Shown: positions 53,362 through 61,918 of the stretch, piece by piece
Layout: every line of letters starts with the position of its first letter
Numbering within the stretch: position 1 is the stretch's first letter
From: Sphingopyxis terrae subsp. terrae NBRC 15098
GTDB taxonomy: Bacteria > Pseudomonadota > Alphaproteobacteria > Sphingomonadales > Sphingomonadaceae
Assembly (NCBI RefSeq): GCF_001610975.1
Contig: NZ_CP013342.1
Coordinates: 682,001-746,000 of the forward strand
DNA length: 64,000 nucleotides
Direction: 5' to 3'
The notes under the pieces: model-generated
What the model saw: the letters and a program-made list of their open reading frames with translations, nothing else
What the model was told of the DNA's origin: nothing
Databases searched by the model: none
Program-made: the position numbers and the translations under genes

Positions 53362-54261
53362 TCAGCGTTGCACCGCCATCGTCGGCGCCGTGAAACCCGC
53401 ATTCGCCAGTTCGCGCTCGGCCTGCGTGAAGCCATAGGCCGGCACGACCTCGCCGCGGCGATCGGTGATGCGGTCCCATTCCGAAACCACGCGCGCGGCC
53501 GCATCCTCGCCGCGGCCCACGAACAGCCCGTCGGTCAGCGTGACATGCGCGCTCGCGAAATGCCCGGCCCCCGCACAGAGGATGGCGCGCGTCGGCGCGG
53601 TATCGCCGACCAGCGCGAGCAGCCCGGGGCTCACCGCCTCGGGCGCCAGCCGCGCCAGCGCTTCCGGCGCGAGTACGCCGTCGGTCATCGCCGTCGCAGC
53701 GGTCGGCGCCAGACAATTGACCCGGATATTGTGCCGTTCGCCTTCGAGCGCGAGCGTCTGCATCAGGCCGACGAGTGCCATCTTGGCAGCGCCGTAATTG
53801 GCCTGGCCGAAATTGCCGTAGAGCCCCGACGAAGAGGTCGTCATCACGATGCGTCCGAAGCGTCGCTCGCGCATCTGGTCCCACACTGCCTTCGAACAGA
53901 TGGCGGCGCCCATCAGATGGACGTCGATGACCAGACGGAAATCGTCGATGTCCATCTTCGCAAAGCTCTTGTCGCGCAGGATGCCGGCATTGTTGATCAA
54001 TATGTCGATCCCGCCACATGCCGCGGTCACATCATCGACCATCGCCGCGACCTCAGCGGTGTCGGTAACCGAAGCGGGCGCCGCGATCGCTTGCCCGCCC
54101 GATGCGACGATCTCGCCCGTCACGGCTTCGGCGGCGGCGGCGTCGCGATCGTTGACGACAACGCGCGCGCCATGGCCTGCCAGCATCAGTGCGTGGGCGC
54201 GGCCCAGCCCGCCGCCCGCCCCGGTCACGATCGCTACCCGGTCCTGCAAGTCCTTCTTCAT
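53362..54261 (-). CDS. Short-chain dehydrogenase (hydroxyacyl-CoA dehydrogenase-like)
   Basis: A 299-residue SDR resembling the dehydrogenase part of peroxisomal multifunctional enzyme 2. It shows DRVAIVTGAGGGLGRAHALM (NAD site), VVVNDRDAAAAEAVTGEIVA, DILINNAGILRDKSFAKM, the catalytic Ser in IVMTTSSSGLYGNFGQANYG and YGAAKMALVGLMQTLA (YxxxK). Likely substrate is a 3-hydroxyacyl-CoA or related alcohol made after the CoA ligase step. GAGAGGGCGGCG precedes the ATG. Operator copy 2 lies 27 bases upstream, so this gene heads its own operon with the transporter and GH1. Confidence 0.9.
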   Translation of the reverse strand: MKKDLQDRVAIVTGAGGGLGRAHALMLAGHGARVVVNDRDAAAAEAVTGEIVASGGQAIAAPASVTDTAEVAAMVDDVTAACGGIDILINNAGILRDKSFAKMDIDDFRLVIDVHLMGAAICSKAVWDQMRERRFGRIVMTTSSSGLYGNFGQANYGAAKMALVGLMQTLALEGERHNIRVNCLAPTAATAMTDGVLAPEALARLAPEAVSPGLLALVGDTAPTRAILCAGAGHFASAHVTLTDGLFVGRGEDAAARVVSEWDRITDRRGEVVPAYGFTQAERELANAGFTAPTMAVQR

Positions 54262-54288
54262 CGCCGCCCTCTCGCTTTCAAATCATAA

Positions 54289-54305
54289 CTCACTTGTGAG
54301 TGAAT
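54289..54305. promoter_or_regulatory. Operator copy 2 (SDR-transporter-GH1 operon)
   Basis: CTCACTTGTGAGTGAAT, with an extended palindrome ACTCAC-TT-GTGAGT at 54288-54301. On the minus strand it is followed immediately by TATGAT, a good -10, so a bound repressor would block the promoter of the SDR operon. Confidence 0.75.
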
Positions 54306-54354
54306 TTACGCTGGTGCGCTGTCAGCCGCGGTAGACACGCAGCGCACGCTGGCT

Positions 54355-55053
54355 TTAACCCCTGTCCCGCTTTCGCTGCTCGCAAATTTCGCGGAAACCC
54401 GCCGCCATGAAGCGCGCCATCCGGTGCTTTACCGCTTCATAATCGTCCGACAGGCACAGGCCGTGCGACAATTTGTCGATACGCCCGGTCCGCGCGAGCG
54501 TGAGCATCAGCGCGCCGGTCACGAAGTGATAGCCCCAGAAAATATCTTCCTCGGCCGCGTCGGGCAGCGCCTTTTTCAATATGTCGATCAGCCGCAGGAC
54601 CACGGGATCGAAATATTTGTCCATGAATTCCGCGCCTTCGGGGCTGTTCGACGCCTGCGCACCAAAGGCCCCGTAATTCTTCCACCCCTCGCCGCCCTGG
54701 ATGTAGAGGTCGAGGTCTGTGTCGAGAAAGGCGTGCAGCGCACCTTCGACCGTCGGCTTGCCGGCGGCGGCGCGCTCATAATCGTCGAGCGCCTGCATCC
54801 GCCGATCGATCGTAACGACGGCGCGGCGCGCGAAAACGGCATCGAACAGCGTCTGCTTGTCGTCGAAATAATAGTTCAGCAGCGTGTGGTGCACGCCAAC
54901 CTGCTTTGCGACATCCTTCAGCGTGACACCGTGAAAGCCATGCTTCGAAAACAGAAGTTCGGCGACGTCGAGAATCTGCTCCATCATTTCGGCGCGCTGT
55001 TCCGCCTTCGATGGCCGCTTTGCCGCAGTCTTTGCCTTCGACGCCAAATTCAC
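54355..55053 (-). CDS. TetR/AcrR-family repressor
   Basis: A 232-residue TetR-type regulator. The N-terminal helix-turn-helix is ILDVAELLFSKHGFHGVTLK, DVAKQVGVHHTLLNYYFDDK, QTLFDAVFARR; the C-terminal 170 residues form the ligand-binding and dimer domain (TetR_C type, with VLRLIDILKKALPDAAEED, FVTGALMLTLARTGRIDKLS). Initiation is at GTG 55053 or, better spaced after AAGGA, TTG 55047. It is the last gene of the receptor-esterase-ligase unit and lies between operators 2 and 3. It is the likely binder of all three operators; the inducer is presumably a pathway CoA ester or acid. Confidence 0.92.
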   Translation of the reverse strand: MNLASKAKTAAKRPSKAEQRAEMMEQILDVAELLFSKHGFHGVTLKDVAKQVGVHHTLLNYYFDDKQTLFDAVFARRAVVTIDRRMQALDDYERAAAGKPTVEGALHAFLDTDLDLYIQGGEGWKNYGAFGAQASNSPEGAEFMDKYFDPVVLRLIDILKKALPDAAEEDIFWGYHFVTGALMLTLARTGRIDKLSHGLCLSDDYEAVKHRMARFMAAGFREICEQRKRDRG

Positions 55054-55095
55054 TTCCTTCCGGGGCTTCGTTCAATCGGGTGCGACCGCGTGGGC

Positions 55096-56655
55096 CTACA
55101 CCTGTCCATATTCCGCCCGCAATTGCATTTTGTCGATCTTGCCCGTCGGTGCGAGCGGCATCGCGGCCAGACGCACGACGGCATCGGGAACCCACCAGGA
55201 TGCGACGCGGCCATCGAGCGAACCCAGCAGATCGGCATCGCTGATCGCATCGTCGCAGGTTTCGACGAGCAGGATCGGCCGCTCGCCCCATTTGGGATCG
55301 CTGCGTCCGATCACCGCGGCGAGCGACACTTGTGGCAGCCCCGCGACGATCGCCTCGATCTCGGCGGGATTGATCCACTCGCCGCCCGATTTGATCAGAT
55401 CCTTGGCGCGCCCGGTAATGGTCAGATTGCCCCCGGCGTCGATCCGCGCGAGGTCGCCGGTGTCGAACCAGCCGTCGGCATCGGTCGCCGGCTCGCTCTG
55501 CCCGAAATAGCGTTCCACGACCGAACCGCCGCGCACGCGCAAATGCCCCTCGGCACCGCGCTGCTCGGCGAGCGCCCGTCCGTTACCGTCGGTGAGCAGC
55601 AGGTCGATGCCCATCGCGGGGCGCCCCGACAGATCCGGTCGCCGTGCCGGGTCGCCCGGCAGCGCCGCCGTCCCCAGCGGCGACAACTCCGTCATGCCCC
55701 AGCTCGTCTGCACCTCGACACCCAGCCGCCGTTCGATCCGGTCCATCAGCGCCGGCGGCATCGACGACCCGCCGACCAGGATACGCTCAAGCGTCGGCAC
55801 CTCGCCGCCCTCGGCCTCCAGATGCTCGACTAGCCCCAGCCACACCGTCGGCACGCCGACCGCCGCGGTAACGCCTTCGGCCCGGATCAGCCGGGCAAGA
55901 TGCGCGCCGTCGCTGTGCCGTCCGGGCAGCACCAGCTTGGCGCCGACGGCCGGTGCGGTGAAGGGAATTCCCCACGCATTGGCATGGAACATCGGCACGA
56001 CGGGCATCACCGCATCGCGCGCGGTAATGCCGAGAACGTCGGCCTGAAGCTGGCGCATCGTGTGAAGATAGCAACCACGATGCGTGTAGGTGACGCCCTT
56101 TGGCGCGCCCGTGCTGCCCGATGTAAAGCACAGCCCCGACGGGGTATTCTCGTCGAAATCGCCCCACGGCACATCGGCGGCCGCGCCAATGATATGCGGT
56201 TCGAGCGCATCCTCCCCTTCGGCCTCGTCGAGCAAAAGAATGCGCGGCGGCGCGCCGAGGCCGCGCGTCGCATCGCGCGCCAGACCCAGAAGGTCGGCGC
56301 TCGCCAGCAGCACCGACGCTTCCGACTGGCGCAGCATCGACCCGAGCTGCGCCGGGGTCAGGCGCGGGTTGAGCGTGTGACAGATCGCGCCCATCCCCAT
56401 GATGCCGTACCACGCCTCGACATGGCCCTGCGTATTCCAGGCCAGCGTCGCGACGCGCGCGCCCATTGCGATCCCGAGCGCCGCCAGCGCCGCTGAAACG
56501 CGCAGCGCACGGTCCCGCAGCACCGCATAGGCAATGCGCCGCACGCCGCCGTCCAGTCCCGCCGACACCACTTCGGCGCCGGGATGCCATTTCGCGGCAT
56601 GGGAGAGGAATTTGTCGAGCGTCAGGGCATAGGACTGCATCGAACCGTCGATCAT
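55096..56655 (-). CDS. AMP-dependent acyl-CoA ligase
   Basis: A 519-residue adenylate-forming enzyme. Motifs: LCFTSGSTGAPKGVTYTHRG (P-loop), VPMFHANAWGIPF, TSWGMTELSPLGTAALPGDP, GWFDTGDLARIDAGGNLTIT, GRAKDLIKSGGEWINPAEIE and the catalytic lysine in PLAPTGKIDKMQLR. It activates a carboxylic acid to its CoA thioester with ATP. The length and WGMTE pattern resemble medium- or long-chain and aryl-acid ligases. Its start overlaps the esterase 2 stop as ATGA, so it is cotranslated. Confidence 0.93.
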   Translation of the reverse strand: MIDGSMQSYALTLDKFLSHAAKWHPGAEVVSAGLDGGVRRIAYAVLRDRALRVSAALAALGIAMGARVATLAWNTQGHVEAWYGIMGMGAICHTLNPRLTPAQLGSMLRQSEASVLLASADLLGLARDATRGLGAPPRILLLDEAEGEDALEPHIIGAAADVPWGDFDENTPSGLCFTSGSTGAPKGVTYTHRGCYLHTMRQLQADVLGITARDAVMPVVPMFHANAWGIPFTAPAVGAKLVLPGRHSDGAHLARLIRAEGVTAAVGVPTVWLGLVEHLEAEGGEVPTLERILVGGSSMPPALMDRIERRLGVEVQTSWGMTELSPLGTAALPGDPARRPDLSGRPAMGIDLLLTDGNGRALAEQRGAEGHLRVRGGSVVERYFGQSEPATDADGWFDTGDLARIDAGGNLTITGRAKDLIKSGGEWINPAEIEAIVAGLPQVSLAAVIGRSDPKWGERPILLVETCDDAISDADLLGSLDGRVASWWVPDAVVRLAAMPLAPTGKIDKMQLRAEYGQV

Positions 56656-58292
56656 TGGCACCCCTCGGCCTTCGGCGACAACGGCGGCGCGATGATGCCG
56701 ACGTTCCAGTTCCACGCTATATCGCCCGCCGCGCGGCGGCGGCAGACCACCGCCTCGTGCAGCGCCGCGGTGCCGGGGAAGAGATTGTGGCCAGCGCGCG
56801 GTGTATCCGCGAAATGCAGAAAGCCGCGATCGTCGGTATAGTCGGGCCAGTCCGGCCAACCCTTGGCCTGGGGCTTGCCGGTGGCGGCGAAGCTCGCCCA
56901 ATAATCGCCCATCGCTTCGCTGAGCTTGCGCTCGGCCAGCGTGTCGGGAATTTTCGGCCACAGCGGCGGGGTCCGCGACGCGGTGCCGAATACATAGGGC
57001 AGTTCGGAGGCGTGAAAGGCGTGGAGATTCCACTCCTGGGTCGCGGGATAGCCATGATCGAAGAGATAGAAATAGGCTCCCTTCCCCGCCGCCGCCTGGT
57101 CGGAAACCAGCCGCTCGGCGGTCCAGCCGTACATCGCATCGCGCGTCGCCGCGAGCATGCTTTCGTCGATGTTCTTGGCCGGATAGCGCGCGAGGAACAT
57201 GTCGGCGAACTCGCCATAGCCAGCGCGAACCGCCGCCTGATAAGCGGCCGCATCGGCCGGCGGCTTCGGCAAGAGAAAGCGCAGCGACCGGATTTCGCCG
57301 CTGTTGAAACCCGCCAATATCGGCACCGGCGCCTGTTCACCGCGATCGAAGCTGTCGACGAGCTGGCGCGGCACCGTCTTGCCGTCGATCGCCGGAAAGG
57401 GGAAATAGCCCGTCGTCGGCACCTTGTCGGCGATCGTCTCGGCGGGCAGCGCCCGCAGCGCCGCAAGATCGGTCGCCCCAAGCTTGGCGGCCAGATCACT
57501 CCCCTGCTCTTCGGCCGGAACCATGCCGTTGACCCGGTCGCGCAGTGCGGGTGCCGACACCATATAGGCGCTCTGTGCCACCGCCTTGGCGAACAGGCCG
57601 CGCGCAGCGGGTGCCGTCATCAGATACATCACGCTGAGCGCACCGGCCGATTCGCCCGCGACGGTGACATTCGCCGCATTGCCCCCGAAGGCGCCGATGT
57701 TGCGCTTCACCCATTGCAGCGCCGCAATCTGGTCGAGCAGGCCGTAATTGCCCGACACATGATCGGGCGCCTCGGCGCTGAGCGCCGGGTGCGCGAAATA
57801 GCCGAACATGCCGAGCCGGTAGTTGATCGTCACCACGACAATCCCGCGCCGCGCCAGCGCGCTGCCGTCATAAATCGGTTCGGCACCCGATCCCGCCATC
57901 AGCGATCCGCCGTGTATCCAAACGAACACCGGCGCATTTTTCGCATTTTCGGGCGCCCAGACGTTGAGCGACAGGCAATCCTCGCTCATCGCGGGCAAGC
58001 TTCCCGCATAGATATTCCCGGCGCGCGGCTTGGGCTGCATGCACGCGGCACCGAACTGACTTGCGTCACGCACCCCGTCCCAGTCCGCCGCCGCCACCGG
58101 GGGGCGCCAGCGGCGCTCCCCGACGGGGGCCTGGGCATAGGGAATGCCGCGGAATATGCGGACGTCGCGTTCCACTACGCCGCGCACGCTGCCCGCGGGG
58201 GCCGCGACCAGCGGATCGGCATCCGCCGCCGCCGCGATCGGGGCCGGGAGAAGAAGCGAGAGCGCGAGCGCGCAGATCCGCAAGCGGGGCAT
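56652..58292 (-). CDS. Secreted type-B carboxylesterase 2
   Basis: A 546-residue paralogue of the esterase at 47226. The N-terminus RICALALSLLLPAPIAAAAD is a Sec signal peptide. Catalytic elements: RIFRGIPYAQAPVGERRWRP, EDCLSLNVWAPENAKN, VFVWIHGGSLMAGSG, the nucleophile in VTVAGESAGALSVMYLMTAP, the acid in LAGFNSGEIRSLRFLL and the His in LHAFHASELPYVFG. AGGAGAG lies upstream of the ATG. It sits 23 bases after the TonB receptor and overlaps the CoA ligase gene. Having two related but clearly different esterases in one regulon suggests two ester bonds or two substrate classes. Confidence 0.93.
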   Translation of the reverse strand: MPRLRICALALSLLLPAPIAAAADADPLVAAPAGSVRGVVERDVRIFRGIPYAQAPVGERRWRPPVAAADWDGVRDASQFGAACMQPKPRAGNIYAGSLPAMSEDCLSLNVWAPENAKNAPVFVWIHGGSLMAGSGAEPIYDGSALARRGIVVVTINYRLGMFGYFAHPALSAEAPDHVSGNYGLLDQIAALQWVKRNIGAFGGNAANVTVAGESAGALSVMYLMTAPAARGLFAKAVAQSAYMVSAPALRDRVNGMVPAEEQGSDLAAKLGATDLAALRALPAETIADKVPTTGYFPFPAIDGKTVPRQLVDSFDRGEQAPVPILAGFNSGEIRSLRFLLPKPPADAAAYQAAVRAGYGEFADMFLARYPAKNIDESMLAATRDAMYGWTAERLVSDQAAAGKGAYFYLFDHGYPATQEWNLHAFHASELPYVFGTASRTPPLWPKIPDTLAERKLSEAMGDYWASFAATGKPQAKGWPDWPDYTDDRGFLHFADTPRAGHNLFPGTAALHEAVVCRRRAAGDIAWNWNVGIIAPPLSPKAEGCQ

Positions 58293-58315
58293 GATGTCTC
58301 TCCTGCTCCGGCCGA

Positions 58316-60616
58316 TCAGAAGCGATAGTCCGCGCGAACGCCGACGGTGCGCGGGCGCATCCGGGCGTAGCGACCGTCGAGGAAGGCTTCGGGATGGACG
58401 TAGGTGATCGAACTGTCGTTGAAGAGATTTTCGACATAGGCGGTCAGCCCGAGCGCGCCGATCTTGACCCCCGCGTAAAGGTTCACGTTGGTCCAGGCCT
58501 CGGTATAATCGAAGGTCGGGCTGACCACATTGGGCTTGCCCGGCACGTTCGGGAACTGGTTGGGGAATGACCCCGCATGCGACACGTTCACCGCGCCGAA
58601 GCCGCTGTTGCTGCCGGCCATCTGGAAATCATAGCGCAGCGTTGCCGAGCCCTGGAAATGGGGCGAGGCCAGCCGGGTGCCGACTTCGGCGCCCGAAATG
58701 GCCGCCTCGACCGCCGTCAGCTTGGTAACCTTCGCCTCATTGAACGATCCGTTGACCGCGAGGCTGAGGCCCTGGATGGGCCGCGCCATGATCTCGAACT
58801 CCAGACCATAGCTTTCGGCGCCCCCGATATTGGTCGCGAACTGGATCGAATCCGACACGCGGTTCGCCTGGACCTGGATATTCTTCCAGTCGATATAGTA
58901 GGCGGCCAGATTGGCGGTCAGATCGCCGCCCAGCCACCGGCCCTTTAGTCCGGCCTCATAGTTGGTCACGCTGTCCGAACGGGCGCCGCTGGGGATGACG
59001 ATATCATTGGGGTCGATCGTGCTCACCAGCCCAGCGCGCGCATTGACCACCGGGGTGCGGAAGCCGGTCGACACCGTGACATAGGTCGTCAGATCCTCGC
59101 TCGGCTTCCACGACGCGCTCGCCTTCCACGACAGGCGGTCGTCCGAAACCTTCAGCCCCTCGGCATAGGGGATCGAGGTGATCGCGAGCGGCGGCACATA
59201 AAAGCCGCACGCCGCCGGGAAGGACAGGCAATAGGCGATGGTCAGGTAATTGCTATTGTAGCCGCCGCCGCGGGTGAAGCTTTGCACCTGCGTATTGCCG
59301 TAGCGCAGCCCGCCGGTGATCCAGAATTTGTCGCTGAACTTGTAGGTCAGCTCGCCGAAGCCCGCGACCTCGTTCTGGTCGGTATAGCTGTTGAAGCGCT
59401 GATAATATTCGTCCGGCAGCCCGACGATATTCTTCGCTGCTAGATATTCGGGGCTCGACCGGTAGGCGAAATCGACGCTCCGGCGCTTGTCATAATAGAA
59501 GAAGCCCGCAACCCACTGGAACGGCCCGTCGCCGCGCGAGACGAGCCGCGTTTCCTGAACGAACAGATCGTCATAACCATAGGCGTCGAGCGCGAAGGGG
59601 AAGGCCTGCGCATAGGTGCCGGCCAGGTCGACATAGAAGGACGCATCATAGGTCGACAGCGTCGTCGAACTGATCAGCTCGGCGAAATCAAACTCGTAAT
59701 TGACCGTGAGATTATAGTTGGTGAGCTTGCCCTGAAACAGGTCGGGCCGGTCCGAATTGCGCACGAACTTGCCAAGCGTTGGGTTGATCAGGCCCGAATC
59801 GGCGGGCTTGCTGTTCTCATAGGAAATGAGCAGCTTCACCTTCATCCGGTCGCTCGGCCGCATCAGCAGGATCGCGCGGCCGCCATAGGCTTCAAGGCTG
59901 TTCGAATCCTTGATCCCGGTGCCGATATTGTCGACCCAGCCGTCTTCGTTGCGATAATAGCCGGTGATGCGAAGACCCATTTCGTCCTGCATGATCGGCA
60001 CGTTGACCATCGCATTATAGCGCTGGCGCAGCGAACTCGATCCCGTCAGCCCCAGATCGACGCTCGCCGATGCGGCAAACGCGTTGAGGTCGGGGCTCTT
60101 CGTAATGATCCGCATCGCACCCGCCAGCGAGTTCGATCCGAACAGCGTCCCCTGCGGCCCGCGCAGAAACTCGACGCGCTCGACGTCGTAGAGATTGGGA
60201 TCGAGGATGGTCGAATTGCCGTTCGCCGAGATCGGCAGTTCGTCGACATATATGGCAACCGCACTCTGCAGCCCCGCCGAATAGCCGTTGGTGTTGATGC
60301 CGCGGGCAGTGAAATTGTTGAAATTCTGCGTCGGACGGTTGACGACGATGCCGGGCGTATTCTGCGCGATACCTTCATAACCGACGATGCCCAGATCGTC
60401 GAGCTCGCGCTGGCCGAACGCCGTGACGCTGAGCGGCACGTCTTGCAGACGTTCGCTACGGCGCGTCGCGGTGACTATGATATCTTCGCTGGGCCGCGCG
60501 CCGTCCCGTGCCGCCTCGTCGGCGGGCGGCGGCGCGTCGGACGACTGGGCCTGGGCAGCAACGGGTAGCGCGAACAGGGCGACCGCCGAAGCGGACACGA
60601 GCAACGGTGCCTTCAT
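58316..60616 (-). CDS. TonB-dependent outer-membrane receptor
   Basis: A 766-residue TonB-dependent receptor. Signal peptide LVSASAVALFALPVAAQAQS; TonB-box region near residues 44-58 (EDIIVTATRRSERLQDVPLS); plug domain with GIAQNTPGIVVNRPTQNFNN and ERVEFLRGPQGTLFGSNSLA; then a 22-strand barrel ending with an aromatic C-terminus (RPRTVGVRADYRF). It resembles receptors of sphingomonads that import aromatic or hydrophobic nutrients rather than iron; no siderophore gene is near. AGGAGGGAGAGG precedes the ATG. Operator copy 3 lies 84 bases upstream. Confidence 0.95.
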   Translation of the reverse strand: MKAPLLVSASAVALFALPVAAQAQSSDAPPPADEAARDGARPSEDIIVTATRRSERLQDVPLSVTAFGQRELDDLGIVGYEGIAQNTPGIVVNRPTQNFNNFTARGINTNGYSAGLQSAVAIYVDELPISANGNSTILDPNLYDVERVEFLRGPQGTLFGSNSLAGAMRIITKSPDLNAFAASASVDLGLTGSSSLRQRYNAMVNVPIMQDEMGLRITGYYRNEDGWVDNIGTGIKDSNSLEAYGGRAILLMRPSDRMKVKLLISYENSKPADSGLINPTLGKFVRNSDRPDLFQGKLTNYNLTVNYEFDFAELISSTTLSTYDASFYVDLAGTYAQAFPFALDAYGYDDLFVQETRLVSRGDGPFQWVAGFFYYDKRRSVDFAYRSSPEYLAAKNIVGLPDEYYQRFNSYTDQNEVAGFGELTYKFSDKFWITGGLRYGNTQVQSFTRGGGYNSNYLTIAYCLSFPAACGFYVPPLAITSIPYAEGLKVSDDRLSWKASASWKPSEDLTTYVTVSTGFRTPVVNARAGLVSTIDPNDIVIPSGARSDSVTNYEAGLKGRWLGGDLTANLAAYYIDWKNIQVQANRVSDSIQFATNIGGAESYGLEFEIMARPIQGLSLAVNGSFNEAKVTKLTAVEAAISGAEVGTRLASPHFQGSATLRYDFQMAGSNSGFGAVNVSHAGSFPNQFPNVPGKPNVVSPTFDYTEAWTNVNLYAGVKIGALGLTAYVENLFNDSSITYVHPEAFLDGRYARMRPRTVGVRADYRF

Positions 60617-60700
60617 GAAACCTCTCCCTCCTGGACGACCTTATCGAAGCCGTCTCTGCCCCGGATTTATGACCGCGGCCCGCTTCGATGTCAACACTCA

Positions 60701-60717
60701 CTCACATGTGCGTGAAT
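60701..60717. promoter_or_regulatory. Operator copy 3 (TonB receptor-esterase-ligase-tetR operon)
   Basis: CTCACATGTGCGTGAAT, matching copies 1 and 2 at 15 of 17 bases. It is preceded on the plus strand by an extra CACT repeat (CACTCACTCAC). It lies 84 bases before the receptor start, so the TetR gene at the end of that operon would be autoregulated. Confidence 0.65.
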
Positions 60718-60811
60718 AAATGAAATGCCGCACGGGTGAAGCGGGCGAGCGCCGTTGCGATGCCTGGATATCTCGAACGGGGTAGGAAGCGAACGTTGCC
60801 ACTTTCCCTAA

Positions 60812-60876
60812 CCGCTCACCCTGAGCTTGTCGAAGGGTGGCCTGTGAACACCCTTCGACAAGCTCAGGGTGAGCGG
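60812..60876. repeat. Near-perfect palindrome, family C
   Basis: CCGCTCACCCTGAGCTTGTC GAAGGGTG on the left and its near-exact complement CACCCTTCGACAAGCTCAGG GTGAGCGG on the right, with a nine-base loop. It is the same family as the element at 34787. Confidence 0.9.
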
Positions 60877-60905
60877 AAATGTGGCGCCGCATAGTCCTCG
60901 CTTCT

Positions 60906-61008
60906 CGTCATGCTGAACTTGTTTCAGCATCCTTGGACGGAGCTTTCGTCCGGCGCAGCGCAAAAGGAAATGGCGGACCATGGATCCTGAAACAAGTTCA
61001 GGATGACG
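60906..61008. repeat. Long palindrome, family D (CTGAACTTGTTTCAG)
   Basis: CGTCATGCTGAACTTGTTTC AGCATCC on the left and GGATCCTGAAACAAGTTCAG GATGACG on the right enclose a 49-base loop. It is the only member of this family in the window. Confidence 0.88.
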
Positions 61009-61279
61009 ATGCTGTGAATGTCGCGCTTCGGTCGTTTCCGGTGGGAGCGAAAATGTCGTAGCCGAACGCCAGCGGCAATGTCGCACCATAAAGAGCAACG
61101 GAAAATGGCGCACCCGAAGTGAGAGTGATGGGCACTCAAATCACTGGGAAGTTTTGGTAGCGCGGTGCTGATTGGTTATGCTGACAATGATTTCCGCCAT
61201 AGACCGGTAAGCCTCAACCCTTCACCATAGAGCCCTTTAGGAGCCGGGCATGGCCTGCCCTCGTCGATACTTACTGAAG

Positions 61280-61445
61280 TTATGGAACCCACCCCGGGTG
61301 GTCGATTGTCGCGTTCCTTGCGATACGCTCCACGCAATCCACTGAAATATCATACTGCTTCGCCGCTTCACTAATGACTCGCTGCTGACCACTTAGACCA
61401 TAGACATCCTCCAACAGCACAAAAGTTTGGAATAACCGAGCGTAT
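61280..61445 (-). pseudogene. C-terminal fragment of an unrecognised gene
   Basis: A frame without a start runs from about 61445 to a TAA at 61280-61282 and reads like genuine protein: YARLFQTFVLLEDVYGLSGQ, then QRVISEAAKQYDISVDCVER, ending IDHPGWVP. Its codons are less GC-biased than the window average. The upstream part is missing, and the fragment is fused to the broken end of the SDR pseudogene. I do not recognise the family. It marks a deletion or recombination junction. Confidence 0.5.
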
Positions 61446-61893
61446 CAGCACGACGCGTCCGGACCCTGTTGAGCCTATGTCGCTGGCCACCATACGCCGC
61501 GCGCCCTCGCGCACCGTCAAAAAGACACCGCGCAGGTTCACGCTCACCGTGAGATCGAAATCGTCGACCGAAAGCCCGAGCGCGCTTCCAGCGGGACTGA
61601 CGCCGGCATTCGCGATGACCGTGTCGACGACACCGAATGAACGCTCTGCCGCGTCATAAGCGGCAATGGTGGAGTCTTCGTCGGCCACGTCCATACCCGA
61701 TCGCGATTGCCTCGCCCCCTGACTTGCGAATATCCGCCCAAAGTTCGTCAAGTCGTTCGGTTCGCCGGGCGGCCGCAATCACCCGTGCGCCCGATCGGGC
61801 AAGCAAGGTCGCAAAGCGGCGCCCGATCCCTGACGACGCGCCGGTCACCAGGGCAGTCCGGCCGGTCAGATCGAAAGTGAAATTTGCATGCAT
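61440..61893 (-). pseudogene. Short-chain dehydrogenase, frameshifted and truncated
   Basis: The start (ATG 61891-61893, GAGG seven bases upstream) opens [27 protein letters not shown], a normal SDR N-terminus with the TGxxxGxG site. Near 61695 one base is extra and the frame shifts; sequence continues as [20 protein letters not shown] and DTVIANAGVSPAGSALGL with NAG and later RVVLIRSVI. The expected Ser-Tyr-Lys half is then missing, because unrelated DNA follows from about 61440. Two independent lesions make it a pseudogene. It probably once belonged with the ferredoxin and acyl-CoA dehydrogenase genes downstream. Confidence 0.8.
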
Positions 61894-61918
61894 GCGCCAG
61901 CCTCGTCCTTCCTCACGG

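Larger units (their letters stand above)
60617..61279. other. Gene-free stretch upstream of the TonB receptor
   Basis: These 663 bases hold the receptor leader, operator copy 3 (60701), two long palindromes (60812, 60906) and about 270 bases (61010-61279) in which I see no coding frame, tRNA or clear repeat. The base composition is less GC-rich than the surroundings from about 61130 onward, which fits foreign or decayed DNA next to the gene remnants that follow. Confidence 0.6.

Noticed and set aside
47226-60616. Equating the locus with the fumonisin-degradation cluster of Sphingopyxis
   Set aside because: That cluster also has a TonB receptor and a type-B carboxylesterase, but the aminotransferase and amine-related genes expected there are missing here, and GH1, CoA ligase and Tat M28-like genes are extra.
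60880-61100. Short frames such as those starting near 60892 and 61061
   Set aside because: They are translations of palindromic repeats and not genes.
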